DNA of 64,000 bases from Parvularcula sp. BBD 1991-13 (GTDB lineage Bacteria; Pseudomonadota; Alphaproteobacteria; Caulobacterales; Parvularculaceae): NCBI GenBank assembly GCA_001657385.1, contig LYSZ01000003.1, positions 67,001 through 131,000 of the forward strand, given 5' to 3'. The position numbers and the translations under genes were made by a program. Shown piece after piece: positions 43,346-51,792 of the stretch; position 1 is the stretch's first letter; each line of letters begins with the position of its first letter. The notes beneath the pieces are model-generated. The model saw nothing but the letters and a program-made list of their open reading frames with translations. It was not told the DNA's origin and did not search any database.

Positions 43346-44515
43346 ATGACGGGCTCAACATCGGTTTCCCTGCGCAAGACAAGATTGTCGCAATATTTGC
43401 GCACTGCATTTTTTTTCAGCTTCGGGATATTTTTTTTCGCGTCGACGATTTCGTTTCCGGCGCATGCGGCCTCGCGCCTGAAAGACCTCGCCAAGATCGA
43501 GGGCGTGCGCGATAACCAGTTAATCGGGTACGGACTGGTTGTCGGTCTGTCCGGGACGGGCGACCGCATCCAGAACGCGCCGTTCACCGAGCGCAGCATC
43601 GTCAGCATGCTGGAACGGCTCGGCGTCGCCATCACGCCGCAGAACCTGCGCACGCAGAACGCCGCCGCGGTGATCGTCACCGCATCGCTGCCGGGCTTTT
43701 CGCGCAACGGCGACAAGATCGACGTGTCCGTCTCCGCCCTCGGCGACGCGCGCAGCCTCAGGGGCGGCACGCTGTTGGTGACGCCGCTTACCGGCGCCGA
43801 CGGTCATGTCTACGCCGTCGCGCAGGGCTCGCTGGTGATCAGCGGTTTCCAGGCGGCCGGCCAGGCGGGCTCCGTTACGCAAGGGGTGCCGACATCGGCG
43901 CGCATTCCCAATGGCGCAACGGTGGAACGCGAGCTTGGCTTTCCCATCAACGATCTGGAGCGTGTCCGCTTCATTTTGAAGAATCCGGATTTCACCACGG
44001 CCAAGCGCATCGCAGACGCCATTGACGCGCGCGTCGGCGGCGATATCGCCGATCCCGTGGATCTTGCGACGGTGGAGGTCTCGGTGCCGGCGGACTATCG
44101 CGGCCAGGTCACGGGCTTTCTCGCAAGCATCGAGGACGTGCGTGTGGCCGCCGACGAGGTCGCCCGCGTCGTCGTCGATGAGAATTCCGGCACCATCGTC
44201 ATCGGCGCGAATGTGCGCGTCAGCCAGGTCGCCGTCACGCAAGGCAACATCACCATCCAGGTGCGCGAGACGCCGCTTGTCTCCCAGCCCTCGCCGTTCC
44301 AGCGCGGAGACCGGGAGGCCGTTGTCGTTCCGCGTACGGATATAAACGTCGACGAAGGCGGGTCGGCCGAGTTCCGGGTCATCGACGCGCCCGTGACCCT
44401 TCAGGATCTCGTCAACGCGCTGAACACCCTCGGCGTGCCGCCGCGCGACGTGATCGCCATTCTGCAGAATATCAAGACAGCGGGCGCGCTGCATGCTGAG
44501 TTAATCGTACAATGA
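43346..44515 (+). CDS. flgI: Flagellar P-ring protein FlgI
   Basis: A 389-residue periplasmic protein with a long signal peptide ending at PAHA. The mature start SRLKDLAKIEGVRDNQLIGYGLVVGLSGTGD is diagnostic, as is the C-terminal LQDLVNALNTLGVPPRDVIAILQNIK (in pieces). FlgI builds the P ring in the peptidoglycan layer. It heads the operon flgI-flgJ-flgN-like; the next ATG overlaps its stop. Confidence 0.97.
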   Translation: MTGSTSVSLRKTRLSQYLRTAFFFSFGIFFFASTISFPAHAASRLKDLAKIEGVRDNQLIGYGLVVGLSGTGDRIQNAPFTERSIVSMLERLGVAITPQNLRTQNAAAVIVTASLPGFSRNGDKIDVSVSALGDARSLRGGTLLVTPLTGADGHVYAVAQGSLVISGFQAAGQAGSVTQGVPTSARIPNGATVERELGFPINDLERVRFILKNPDFTTAKRIADAIDARVGGDIADPVDLATVEVSVPADYRGQVTGFLASIEDVRVAADEVARVVVDENSGTIVIGANVRVSQVAVTQGNITIQVRETPLVSQPSPFQRGDREAVVVPRTDINVDEGGSAEFRVIDAPVTLQDLVNALNTLGVPPRDVIAILQNIKTAGALHAELIVQ

Positions 44516-44871
44516 CCAATATAACCGAAATCGTTGCAGCCCAGCCGACGCCGGCGGCGCGCAAGCTTGACGCCGCCTCGGCCCAAATCCGCGCGGCGCG
44601 CGCCGGCGGGGCGAACGGCGGGGCGAACGGGACGGCGGATGCGTCGCTCGAAGCGGCCAGGGGCTTCGAGGCGGTGTTCCTGACCCAGCTCGTCGATTCC
44701 ATGTTCGCCGGCCTGGAGACCAATGGCTATTTCGGCGGCGGCCATGCGGAAAAAATGTGGCGCGGCTTCCTTGTCGAGCATATTGCCGAAGCTTTCGCCG
44801 AACGCGGCGGCGTCGGCATCGCCGACGCCGTCAGAGCACAGATTGTCCAGATGTCGGAGCGCACGGAATGA
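44512..44871 (+). CDS. flgJ: Rod-binding protein FlgJ (single domain)
   Basis: A 119-residue protein with only the rod-binding part of FlgJ: AARGFEAVFLTQLVDSMFAGLE and MWRGFLVEHIAEAFAERGGVGIADAV. The muramidase domain of enteric FlgJ is absent, as usual in alphaproteobacteria. Start and stop both overlap neighbours in ATGA, showing tight coupling. The SLT protein at 21.9 kb may supply the missing activity. Confidence 0.9.
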   Translation: MTNITEIVAAQPTPAARKLDAASAQIRAARAGGANGGANGTADASLEAARGFEAVFLTQLVDSMFAGLETNGYFGGGHAEKMWRGFLVEHIAEAFAERGGVGIADAVRAQIVQMSERTE

Positions 44872-45428
44872 CCATGAACGAACGCCGACAGGATCGCGCC
44901 GTCGACGAAGCCGAGGACATAAAGCCTCTCACCGGCCGGGACGCCGCGGAAGCCCTGTTCAAGGAATTCGCCGACGGCGCGCCGGAAGGCGCTGACGCGC
45001 CCGAGGAGACCGCGGCGCCGGCGAAACCGGCGCGCCCGGCCTCGCCTTTCCTGCGCGCCATCGACACGCTGGCCGGCGTGTTCGAGCGCGAGGTCGAGGC
45101 GATCGGCGCCTCGGACTTCATCGCGTTCAAGCGCCTCCAGGGCGAAAAGCTGGCCGCGATCCGCAATGTCGAACGGTTGCAGAAAAACCAGCGCGCGCTC
45201 GCAGGCGGTCTCGACCGCGAAGACGCCGAACGTCATCTGCGGCGTTTCAACACGGCGGTGGAGCGAAACATGAAATCCCTCGAAGCAGTGCGCAAGGCGA
45301 CCCAGGCGGTCCATCGCTACGCCCTGAAGGCGCTGGAGGAAAAACAGAGCGACGGCGTCTATGCGCGCGACGGATCGCTAAAAGGTCCGGACTGTCTGTC
45401 CGTGAACGGAAATCTAATTAAATTGTAA
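44868..45428 (+). CDS. FlgN-like flagellar chaperone
   Basis: A 186-residue protein. Residues about 1-60 are acidic and Pro/Ala-rich; residues 60-165 form helical hairpins (FLRAIDTLAGVFEREVEAIGASDFIAFKRLQGEK in pieces) typical of FlgN, the chaperone for FlgK and FlgL. Its start overlaps the flgJ stop. The call rests on helical pattern and position; ATG 44874 is an alternative start. Confidence 0.6.
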   Translation: MTMNERRQDRAVDEAEDIKPLTGRDAAEALFKEFADGAPEGADAPEETAAPAKPARPASPFLRAIDTLAGVFEREVEAIGASDFIAFKRLQGEKLAAIRNVERLQKNQRALAGGLDREDAERHLRRFNTAVERNMKSLEAVRKATQAVHRYALKALEEKQSDGVYARDGSLKGPDCLSVNGNLIKL

Positions 45429-45430
45429 AT

Positions 45431-45447
45431 TTCACGCCAGCTTAAAG
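45431..45447 (+). promoter_or_regulatory. Upstream motif of flagellin (TTCACGCCA-GCTTAAAG)
   Basis: TTCACGCCA, identical to the block before flgE, is followed by CTTAAAG. It lies about 105-120 bp upstream of the flagellin start and directly after the FlgN-like stop. Probably part of the flagellin promoter; the sigma factor is not identifiable. Confidence 0.45.
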
Positions 45448-45550
45448 TGGCTGTTTTTATCCTACCCTCGCAGACAAGAAACGGATGCCCTCCAGTCTGC
45501 CCGGCGTCAGAAGGCGCTCCTGTAACCCTTAGAGAAACAAGGAGCATATC

Positions 45551-46837
45551 ATGTCTCTTCTGACTAACGCCTCGGCGCAAACCGCGCTGCAAACCCTTCG
45601 CAACGTCCAAGGCAACCTTCAGGAAACCCAGGACCGGATCTCCACGGGCCTCAAAGTTCGCAGCCCGAAAGAAAACCCGGCCTTCTTCCTCGTCGCTCAA
45701 ACCGTGCGCGGCGACCTGACGGTGCTGGAAGGTCTGCGCGACAACCTGACCATCGGCGTGAACGCCGCCAAGACCGCGTCCAGCGGCATCGACGGCATCA
45801 CCAGCTTCATCAACCAGGTCCAGCAGTCCCTGACGACCGCGGAAAGCGGCACCGCCCTTAACGAGGTGCAGTTCGCGATCAACGAGATTGTCGGCCAGAT
45901 CGAAGGCCAGGTCGACGGCACGAACTTCAACGGCGTCAACCTGCTCAAGGGCGTTGAAACCACGACGGTGACGACCACGGTCATCCGTGAAGCCGGCGCG
46001 TTCAAGCTGCAGACCTTCACCTTGCAGGCGCAGAACCTCGACAACCTCGAGCTTGCTGGCGAGGCGACCGGCATCTACACCGCCGCCGCCGCGCAAACCC
46101 AGTTCGACGCGGTTTACCGCGCGTTCAACCCGGGCTTTGCGGATCGTCTTGACACGAACGGCGACGGCGCCGTCGACCTGACCAATGGCGGCCCCGACGA
46201 TCTCGGCGTCGGCGCGGGCGGCAACTCGTTCACCTTCTACGGATCGGATGACGACGTTGCCTTCCTCGCCAGCATCGGCATCGCAGCCACCAACGAAGGC
46301 AAAATCGGCCCGGACAACACCCGCGACGTGATCGAGATCACCGACATCACGGCCGGACCCGCGGCCGGCGCGCCGGACGATATCGAAGCCACGCTGGCGG
46401 GCGGCGCCGTTGTCGCTTTCGCGAGCCAGCAGGACATCCTGGAACGCGCCGTTTTCAGCGACCAGAACCTGCGCTCCTTCGCTGACGCGTCCGGCTTCCG
46501 CGCCGTGGCCCGTCAGATCGAGGTCGCCAACACCGACGCTGCGGCCGGCACGACCGCCAACGTCCAGGCCGGCTTCGTGGTCGCCGACTCGCTGATCGCC
46601 CGCGTCAACGTGGCGCAAACGATCATCGGCGTCTTTGAATCGACCCTGTCCTCGCGTCAGAACTTCCTTGAGAACCTGACGGACAGCCTCGAGCTCGGCG
46701 TCGCCGCGCTTGTCGAGGCCGATCTCGACGAAGAATCGAGCCGCTTGCAGTCCCTGCAGGTCCAAGAGCAGCTCGCGATCCAGTCTCTGCAGATCGCCAA
46801 CCAGCGTCCGCAGAACATCCTGTCACTCTTCCGTTAA
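45551..46837 (+). CDS. Flagellin
   Basis: A 428-residue flagellin. The N-terminal D0/D1 (SLLTNASAQTALQTLRNVQ, then QDRISTGLKV) and the C-terminal D1/D0 (ENLTDSLELGVAALVEADLDEESSRL in pieces, ending LSLFR) are conserved. The central variable domain of about 200 residues makes it longer than Caulobacter flagellins (about 270). GGAG precedes the ATG. The 5' untranslated region of roughly 100 nt is the kind of target FlbT acts on. It is the only flagellin gene in the window and is followed by flaF and flbT. Confidence 0.96.
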   Translation: MSLLTNASAQTALQTLRNVQGNLQETQDRISTGLKVRSPKENPAFFLVAQTVRGDLTVLEGLRDNLTIGVNAAKTASSGIDGITSFINQVQQSLTTAESGTALNEVQFAINEIVGQIEGQVDGTNFNGVNLLKGVETTTVTTTVIREAGAFKLQTFTLQAQNLDNLELAGEATGIYTAAAAQTQFDAVYRAFNPGFADRLDTNGDGAVDLTNGGPDDLGVGAGGNSFTFYGSDDDVAFLASIGIAATNEGKIGPDNTRDVIEITDITAGPAAGAPDDIEATLAGGAVVAFASQQDILERAVFSDQNLRSFADASGFRAVARQIEVANTDAAAGTTANVQAGFVVADSLIARVNVAQTIIGVFESTLSSRQNFLENLTDSLELGVAALVEADLDEESSRLQSLQVQEQLAIQSLQIANQRPQNILSLFR

Positions 46838-46850
46838 TGCACCTTCGGGC

Positions 46851-46874
46851 GGCGCGGGGGCTTCCCCCCGCGCC
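46851..46874 (+). other. Strong hairpin between flagellin and flaF
   Basis: GGCGCGGGGG and CCCCCGCGCC form a perfect 10-bp stem with loop CTTC, 13 bp after the flagellin stop. No T-run follows. It may stabilise flagellin mRNA or act as an attenuator before flaF. Confidence 0.6.
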
Positions 46875-46923
46875 GGCCAAGCGCCCGCATTGACGGCCTA
46901 ACCCGAAAGGAAACGCAAAGGCC

Positions 46924-47340
46924 ATGGCATCCGGACAGCGCGGCGGCGACGCATACAAGAAAACTATTCTTGATACGGAACACCCGAGAGATATCGAGCG
47001 GCGGGTTTTTTCGCAGGTCACCCGCGATCTTGAAGACATCAAGAAAGCCGATGAGAAGCCTTACCTTTCCGACGACGCCCATGACGCGCTGGTGCGCAAT
47101 CAGCGGCTCTGGGGATCGCTCATGTTCGACTGCATGGAGCCGGAAAACCCCCTCCCCGACGCGCTGAAGGCCAGCATCATCTCGCTCGCCATTTTCATCG
47201 ACGACTATACCGGCGAAGTCCTCGTCGGACGCAAGGCCGTCGACCCGCTTATCGACATCAACCGAAACGTCATCAACGGCCTGAAAGGCATGGCGCCCGT
47301 CGTGGAGGCGGCGCCGACGGCCGTGGCCGCCGGAGCTTGA
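46924..47340 (+). CDS. flaF: Flagellin-regulating protein FlaF
   Basis: A 138-residue FlaF: RDIERRVFSQVTRDLEDIKKA, RNQRLWGSLMFDCMEPENPLP and the helix following. In Caulobacter FlaF is needed for flagellin synthesis and secretion, opposing FlbT. The short C-terminal Ala/Val tail is non-conserved. It is 4 bp before flbT. Confidence 0.93.
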   Translation: MASGQRGGDAYKKTILDTEHPRDIERRVFSQVTRDLEDIKKADEKPYLSDDAHDALVRNQRLWGSLMFDCMEPENPLPDALKASIISLAIFIDDYTGEVLVGRKAVDPLIDINRNVINGLKGMAPVVEAAPTAVAAGA

Positions 47341-47343
47341 CCC

Positions 47344-47835
47344 ATGGGACTGCGCCTTCGCCTTCGCCCGCGTGAACGGATCATCATCAACGGGTGCGTC
47401 ATCACCAATGGCGACCGGCGCAACACCATCACGGTGTCCAGTTTCGGGCAGGTACTGCGCAGCAAGGACATCATCCAGCCGGAAGACGCCGCGACGCCGG
47501 TGGAGAAACTCTATCTCGGCATCCAGATGATGCTGATCAACAACGCGGCGACGAAGGAAGAGATCGAGTATGTCAACCGTCTCGGCTCCTTCGCCTTCGT
47601 GACGATCACCAATGACGACGACCGCGCGCGCCTTCTTACCGCGATGGAGCGCATGCACCAGGGAGATTTCTACAAGGCGCTGTCGGAACTGCGTCCGATC
47701 ATGAAGTCCGAAAAGGAAACCGATCAGCACGATACGACTTATCCGAAAGAGCTAGAACAGGCCGACGCGGCGTTTCGCGCCAGCGCGGCGGCTCAATTCA
47801 CACGTCTAGAAAAGGACCAGGCGGCATGCTCGTAG
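47344..47835 (+). CDS. flbT: Flagellin mRNA regulator FlbT
   Basis: A 163-residue FlbT: RLRPRERIIINGCVITNGDRRN at the N-terminus and PVEKLYLGIQMMLI in the middle. FlbT binds the 5' leader of flagellin mRNA and promotes its decay until the hook is finished. Its end overlaps the next gene by 10 bp. Confidence 0.93.
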   Translation: MGLRLRLRPRERIIINGCVITNGDRRNTITVSSFGQVLRSKDIIQPEDAATPVEKLYLGIQMMLINNAATKEEIEYVNRLGSFAFVTITNDDDRARLLTAMERMHQGDFYKALSELRPIMKSEKETDQHDTTYPKELEQADAAFRASAAAQFTRLEKDQAACS

Positions 47836-48155
47836 TAGACGAACTTCAGAACCCGGCGAAATACGGCCTCGCCTCGATGCTGCGGGCCGGCGCGACAATC
47901 CGTTTCGTGCGCGCCAGCGAAGGCGAACAAACGGTGATTCCGGAAGATCTCGCCGTTGCGGCCGCCAACAAGGCCGAAACCGACACCGCGCCGGACGAGC
48001 GCCGGATGACCATGTCCGTCGACCTCATTCCCGGCAGCAACCGCCTGGTGACAACGATCGCAAGCGCGGAGAACGACGCGGTCATCTTCCATATCCCGGC
48101 CTGGTGGTCCGATATCGACGCCAGCGCCGCCGGCGACGACGAGACATATATATGA
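47826..48155 (+). CDS. Uncharacterised flagellar-operon protein (109 aa)
   Basis: A 109-residue soluble protein with no leader or membrane segment. It has a beta-rich look (SMLRAGATIRFVRASEGEQTVIP, later VDLIPGSNRLVTTIASAENDAVIFHIP in pieces). I do not recognise a family. It overlaps flbT at its start and the DUF1217-like gene at its stop (ATGA), so it is translated as part of the flagellin-control operon. A role in flagellin regulation or assembly is inferred from this coupling alone. Confidence 0.6.
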   Translation: MLVVDELQNPAKYGLASMLRAGATIRFVRASEGEQTVIPEDLAVAAANKAETDTAPDERRMTMSVDLIPGSNRLVTTIASAENDAVIFHIPAWWSDIDASAAGDDETYI

Positions 48156-48943
48156 TCTCGTCGTACACCTCCTATCTCGCCTATGAGCGAACCTACGAGA
48201 AGCGCGCGACGGCGATGCTCGATTCCGGGGCCGTACGCCGCGAGGTCGATTACTTCGTCGAAAACATCGGCAAGATTTCCACCGGCGACGAACTGGTGGA
48301 CGATACCCGGCTTTACCGGTTCGTGATGAAAGCGTTCGACCTTGAATCGCAGATCTTCGCCAAGGGCCTGATCCGCAAGCTGTTCAAGGAAGGCATTCAG
48401 GAGCCGACCGCGCTCGCCAACCGGCTCACCGACCAGAAATTCCGAACCCTCGCCCAGGCTTTCGCCTTCGCCGAGGTCGGCGATTTCAACGTCAAGAAAC
48501 CGGAATTCGTCGCCGCGATCGTCGAGCGCTACACCGCCGTCACGCTCGAATCCCAGGCCGGCGAGGAAAACATCGCCGTGCGGCTCGGCCTCTATTTCGA
48601 CCGCAAGGCGCCGGGCCTCAACAACTGGTACGCGGCCCTCGCCGACACCGCCCTGCGCGAAGTGGTGCTGACCGGCCTTGGCTTTCCGCCGGAGATCAAC
48701 GCCATAAACATCGACCGGCTGGTGGAAAAGCTGGAAGAGCGTTTCGACATCAAGGATTTCGCCGATGACGAGAAACGCAGCAAGTTTATCCAGCGTTTCA
48801 CACTGCAATACGACATCCGCAATGGCGCTCCGGGGGCGAACGACCGCGCGTCCCTGTTCCCGGTTCTCGGTTCGGGTCGCGGCGGCGCGCAGATCATCAG
48901 CGTGGATCCTTCCACCCTGCGCGCGATCACCCGCTTCAGCTAA
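48152..48943 (+). CDS. DUF1217-like flagellar protein
   Basis: A 263-residue protein of the DUF1217 type: LYRFVMKAFDLESQIFAKGLIRKLF, then FRTLAQAFAFAEVGDFN, and a later EINAINIDRLVEKLEERFDIKDFADD. Genes of this type sit in flagellar clusters of Rhizobiales and Rhodobacterales and have been linked to motility, but their molecular role is unsettled. The start at 48152 overlaps the preceding stop; a longer form from 48104 is rejected because it adds an Arg-rich stretch read from the previous gene. Confidence 0.8.
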   Translation: MISSYTSYLAYERTYEKRATAMLDSGAVRREVDYFVENIGKISTGDELVDDTRLYRFVMKAFDLESQIFAKGLIRKLFKEGIQEPTALANRLTDQKFRTLAQAFAFAEVGDFNVKKPEFVAAIVERYTAVTLESQAGEENIAVRLGLYFDRKAPGLNNWYAALADTALREVVLTGLGFPPEINAINIDRLVEKLEERFDIKDFADDEKRSKFIQRFTLQYDIRNGAPGANDRASLFPVLGSGRGGAQIISVDPSTLRAITRFS

Positions 48944-49027
48944 CGGCCTTTTCGCAGCGGTCATTGCGTAAAGGGCGGCCGGCCATTTGCGGCGATCCGT
49001 CCGCCGCGCTCAGACCATGATCTGCGG

Positions 49028-50431
49028 TTAGAGTTCCTCGACGATTGGCGCTTCGACAATGGCGTTTCGGCGTTCTTCCGCTGACGTCACGCCGGAAATG
49101 TCCGCCAGCCGCGCGAATGCTTCCTCCGAAGGCGTTGTTTCGAACCGGTTCTGGCTCAGAAAATCCTCGATCTGCGGGTACCGCTCAATCGCCCTGTCGA
49201 CGGTCGGGTCGGCGCCCGCCTTGTAGAGGCCAAGCTGAACGATTTCCTGCTTTTCCTCATAGGTCGCGATGATATTGCGCGAGGCGGCGGCGATTTCGGC
49301 GTAACCGCCGCGCTCGTAGCAATCCGGGGCGAGACGCGAAACGCTCCCGAGGATGTCGATCGCCGGATAGCGGCCGCGCATGGCGATGCGCCGATCCAGC
49401 ACCAGGTGCCCGTCGAGAATGCCGCGCACCGCGTCGGCGACCGGCTCGTCATGGTCGTCGCCGTCGATCAGCACCGTGGCGGCGAGCGTCACGTCGCCCT
49501 GCTGGTTCATGCCCGTGCCCGCACGCTCCAGAAGGTGCGCCAGTTCTCCGAACACGGAGGGCGGATAGCCTCGCGCGCTGGGCGGCTCGCCCACGGCGAG
49601 GCCGATTTCCCTGAGCGCGTGGGCGAAGCGCGTCACGCTGTCCACCATGCAGAAAACGTGACGGCCGCGCTTGCGCTGATCCTCCGCCGCCGCGAGCGTG
49701 AGATACGCCGCCTGACGCCGGGCGAGCGGCGATTCGTCCGACGTCGCCACCACGACGACGGACCGCGACAGCCCGTCCTCGCCCAGGTCGCGCTGCAGAA
49801 ACTCCTGCACCTCGCGGCCGCGCTCGCCGATCAGGCCGATGACGTTGACGTCCGCCGCGCTCGACCGCGCGAGCATCGACAAAAGCGTCGACTTGCCGAC
49901 CCCGGAGCCGGCGAAAATGCCCATGCGCTGACCGCGGCAGATCGGCGCGAAAACATCGATCGCGCGCACGCCGGTCTCCAGCGGCGCCCCGACCCGGCGG
50001 CGGGCGTAGGCCGGCGGCGGATCGTTGCGGAACGGCGTCGCGAACGCCCCTTCCGGCAAGGGGCCGCGCCCGTCGATCGGCTGGCCCATGGCGTTCACCA
50101 CGCGGCCGATCCACGCATCGCACATGCGGATCTGAAACTGGGATTCCTGGAATTCGACCTTTGCGCCCACCGCGACGCCGGAGGTGTCGCCGAACGACAT
50201 GAGCAGGGTGACGTCGCTTTTCACCGCCACCACCTGACAGGGCAGGCGCGTTCCCTTTTCGTGAATGACGTCGCAGATGTCGCCGACGCTGAGACGGCGC
50301 TCGAGCCCCGTCGCCTTGATCAGCATGCCGACGGCGGCGGTGATCTCGCCGCGCCACTGCGCGCCCGGCAATGCGCGGATTTCCGAGGCGGTCTCGTCCA
50401 GGATGCGCGCATATTCGGTGCGTGAGGGCAT
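49028..50431 (-). CDS. fliI: Flagellum-specific ATPase FliI
   Basis: A 467-residue F1-beta-like ATPase. Walker A is in FAGSGVGKSTLLSML (near 170), the catalytic Glu in LIGERGREVQEF, and Walker B in VFCMVDSVTRFAHALREI. FliI with FliH and FliJ powers docking of export substrates. It is a monocistronic minus-strand gene between the DUF1217-like gene and flgB, with two TTTAAA motifs in the upstream spacer. Confidence 0.97.
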   Translation of the reverse strand: MPSRTEYARILDETASEIRALPGAQWRGEITAAVGMLIKATGLERRLSVGDICDVIHEKGTRLPCQVVAVKSDVTLLMSFGDTSGVAVGAKVEFQESQFQIRMCDAWIGRVVNAMGQPIDGRGPLPEGAFATPFRNDPPPAYARRRVGAPLETGVRAIDVFAPICRGQRMGIFAGSGVGKSTLLSMLARSSAADVNVIGLIGERGREVQEFLQRDLGEDGLSRSVVVVATSDESPLARRQAAYLTLAAAEDQRKRGRHVFCMVDSVTRFAHALREIGLAVGEPPSARGYPPSVFGELAHLLERAGTGMNQQGDVTLAATVLIDGDDHDEPVADAVRGILDGHLVLDRRIAMRGRYPAIDILGSVSRLAPDCYERGGYAEIAAASRNIIATYEEKQEIVQLGLYKAGADPTVDRAIERYPQIEDFLSQNRFETTPSEEAFARLADISGVTSAEERRNAIVEAPIVEEL

Positions 50432-50465
50432 AATCGGGGATTTAGGCCAGATGCTTGAAAACGGC

Positions 50466-50508
50466 TTTAAACAAGTCCTTCAAATCCTTCATTTCATCCC
50501 CGTTTAAA
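50466..50508. promoter_or_regulatory. TTTAAA motifs between fliI and flgB
   Basis: CTTTAAAC at 50464-50471 and GTTTAAAC (palindromic) at 50502-50509 lie in the divergent spacer of fliI and flgB. They resemble the motifs before flgE, flagellin and flgI. Function inferred. Confidence 0.4.
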
Positions 50509-50605
50509 CTTGGGCGTGTGAAGTGGCCGCCGGTTCAAGGGATCGGTTCACGCGAGCGCAGGTCAAGCGTCGGAAGCGACCCGGCGTCATGGAAAAGGGG
50601 CAGGC

Positions 50606-50998
50606 ATGATCATCGATAGCGTCGGGCTGTTTCAGGCGATTCATCAGCGCATGGATTATTCCACCGTGCGCCACACCCTGATCGCCCAGAACATCGCCCA
50701 TGCCGATACGCCGAACTACAGCCCGCAGGACCTGAAATCCTTCAGCGCCGCCCTCAGCGCCCCGAAAACGCCGAAGCTCGCCGCGACCCATGCCGGACAT
50801 ATCGCCGCCGCGCCGGCGACCGCGGAATTCGCGGAGAACCGGACCTATGAAGGCTGGGAGGTGGAACCCTCCGGCAACGGCGTGCTCCTGGAACAGGAAG
50901 TCATGAAAGCCGCCGACGTCAGCCGCGACTACCAGCTCTCCGTAACGCTGATGCGCAAGCACCTGTCGATGCTGCGCGCCAGTATGAACACCCGATAG
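50606..50998 (+). CDS. flgB: Proximal rod protein FlgB
   Basis: A 130-residue rod protein: MDYSTVRHTLIAQNIAHADTPNYSPQDLKSF (in pieces) and a C-terminal helix DYQLSVTLMRKHLSMLRA. It heads the plus-strand operon flgB-flgC-fliE-fliQ-flhA-fliR-flhB. Confidence 0.94.
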   Translation: MIIDSVGLFQAIHQRMDYSTVRHTLIAQNIAHADTPNYSPQDLKSFSAALSAPKTPKLAATHAGHIAAAPATAEFAENRTYEGWEVEPSGNGVLLEQEVMKAADVSRDYQLSVTLMRKHLSMLRASMNTR

Positions 50999-51050
50999 CC
51001 CTTAATCATCGAGCGCCCGGCCCAAGCGCCGTCAGGAAAAGAGACCAGCC

Positions 51051-51470
51051 ATGGACCCGATCTCAGCGACAATGCGCATCGCCGCCTCCGGCCTGCAGGC
51101 GCAAAGCCTCAGGGTGCGGATGACGGCGGAAAATATCGCCAACGCCAATTCGCTCGCCCCCTCGCCGAACGCCGATCCCTACCAGCGCAAGACCATCGTC
51201 TTCGAAAGCAGGTTCGATCGCGCCCTCGGCGCGGAGCTGGTCAAGATCAAGCGCATCGGCGCCGACCCCTCGCCCTTCGGCGAGGTCTACAACCCCTCCC
51301 ACCCGAGCGCCAATGACGACGGCTACATTCAGACTCCGAACGTCAATACGCTGATCGAAATGAGCGACATGCGCGAGGCGGGCCGCAGTTACGACGCCAA
51401 CCTGAAAGTGATCGAGCAGGCGCGGTCCATGGCCGCGTCGACCCTCTCGCTCCTGGACGGCAACCGATAA
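51051..51470 (+). CDS. flgC: Proximal rod protein FlgC
   Basis: A 139-residue rod protein: IAASGLQAQSLRVRMTAENIANANS at the N-terminus, SHPSANDDGYIQTPNVNTLIEMSDM at the C-terminal side. Standard length and order after flgB. Confidence 0.96.
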   Translation: MDPISATMRIAASGLQAQSLRVRMTAENIANANSLAPSPNADPYQRKTIVFESRFDRALGAELVKIKRIGADPSPFGEVYNPSHPSANDDGYIQTPNVNTLIEMSDMREAGRSYDANLKVIEQARSMAASTLSLLDGNR

Positions 51471-51482
51471 TCCGAGGCTCCC

Positions 51483-51788
51483 ATGATTGATCCGATTACG
51501 AACACGCTTCTTTCCTCCGCCGGCAACGTTTCGACCGGCTTTGCTGCGCATAAAACCGCCGCGCCGGCCGGGCCGTCTTTCGCCGACGCGCTCAAAAACG
51601 CCGCCGGCGCCTCGGTCGATGCGGTCAAGCAGAGCGAGGCGACGGCCATGAGCGCGGTGCGCGGCGACGCCAGCATGCAGGACGTGGTGCAGGCGACCAT
51701 CGCCGCGGAACTGGCTGTCGAATCGGCGGTCTCGGTGCGGAACAAACTGATTGAATCCTATCAGGAAATCATGCGGATGCCGATCTAG
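51483..51788 (+). CDS. fliE: Hook-basal body protein FliE
   Basis: A 101-residue FliE with FADALKNAAGASVDAVKQSE and the C-terminal AELAVESAVSVRNKLIESYQEIMRMPI (in pieces). FliE joins the MS ring to the rod and export gate. It begins 12 bp after flgC. Confidence 0.95.
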   Translation: MIDPITNTLLSSAGNVSTGFAAHKTAAPAGPSFADALKNAAGASVDAVKQSEATAMSAVRGDASMQDVVQATIAAELAVESAVSVRNKLIESYQEIMRMPI

Positions 51789-51792
51789 CGCC

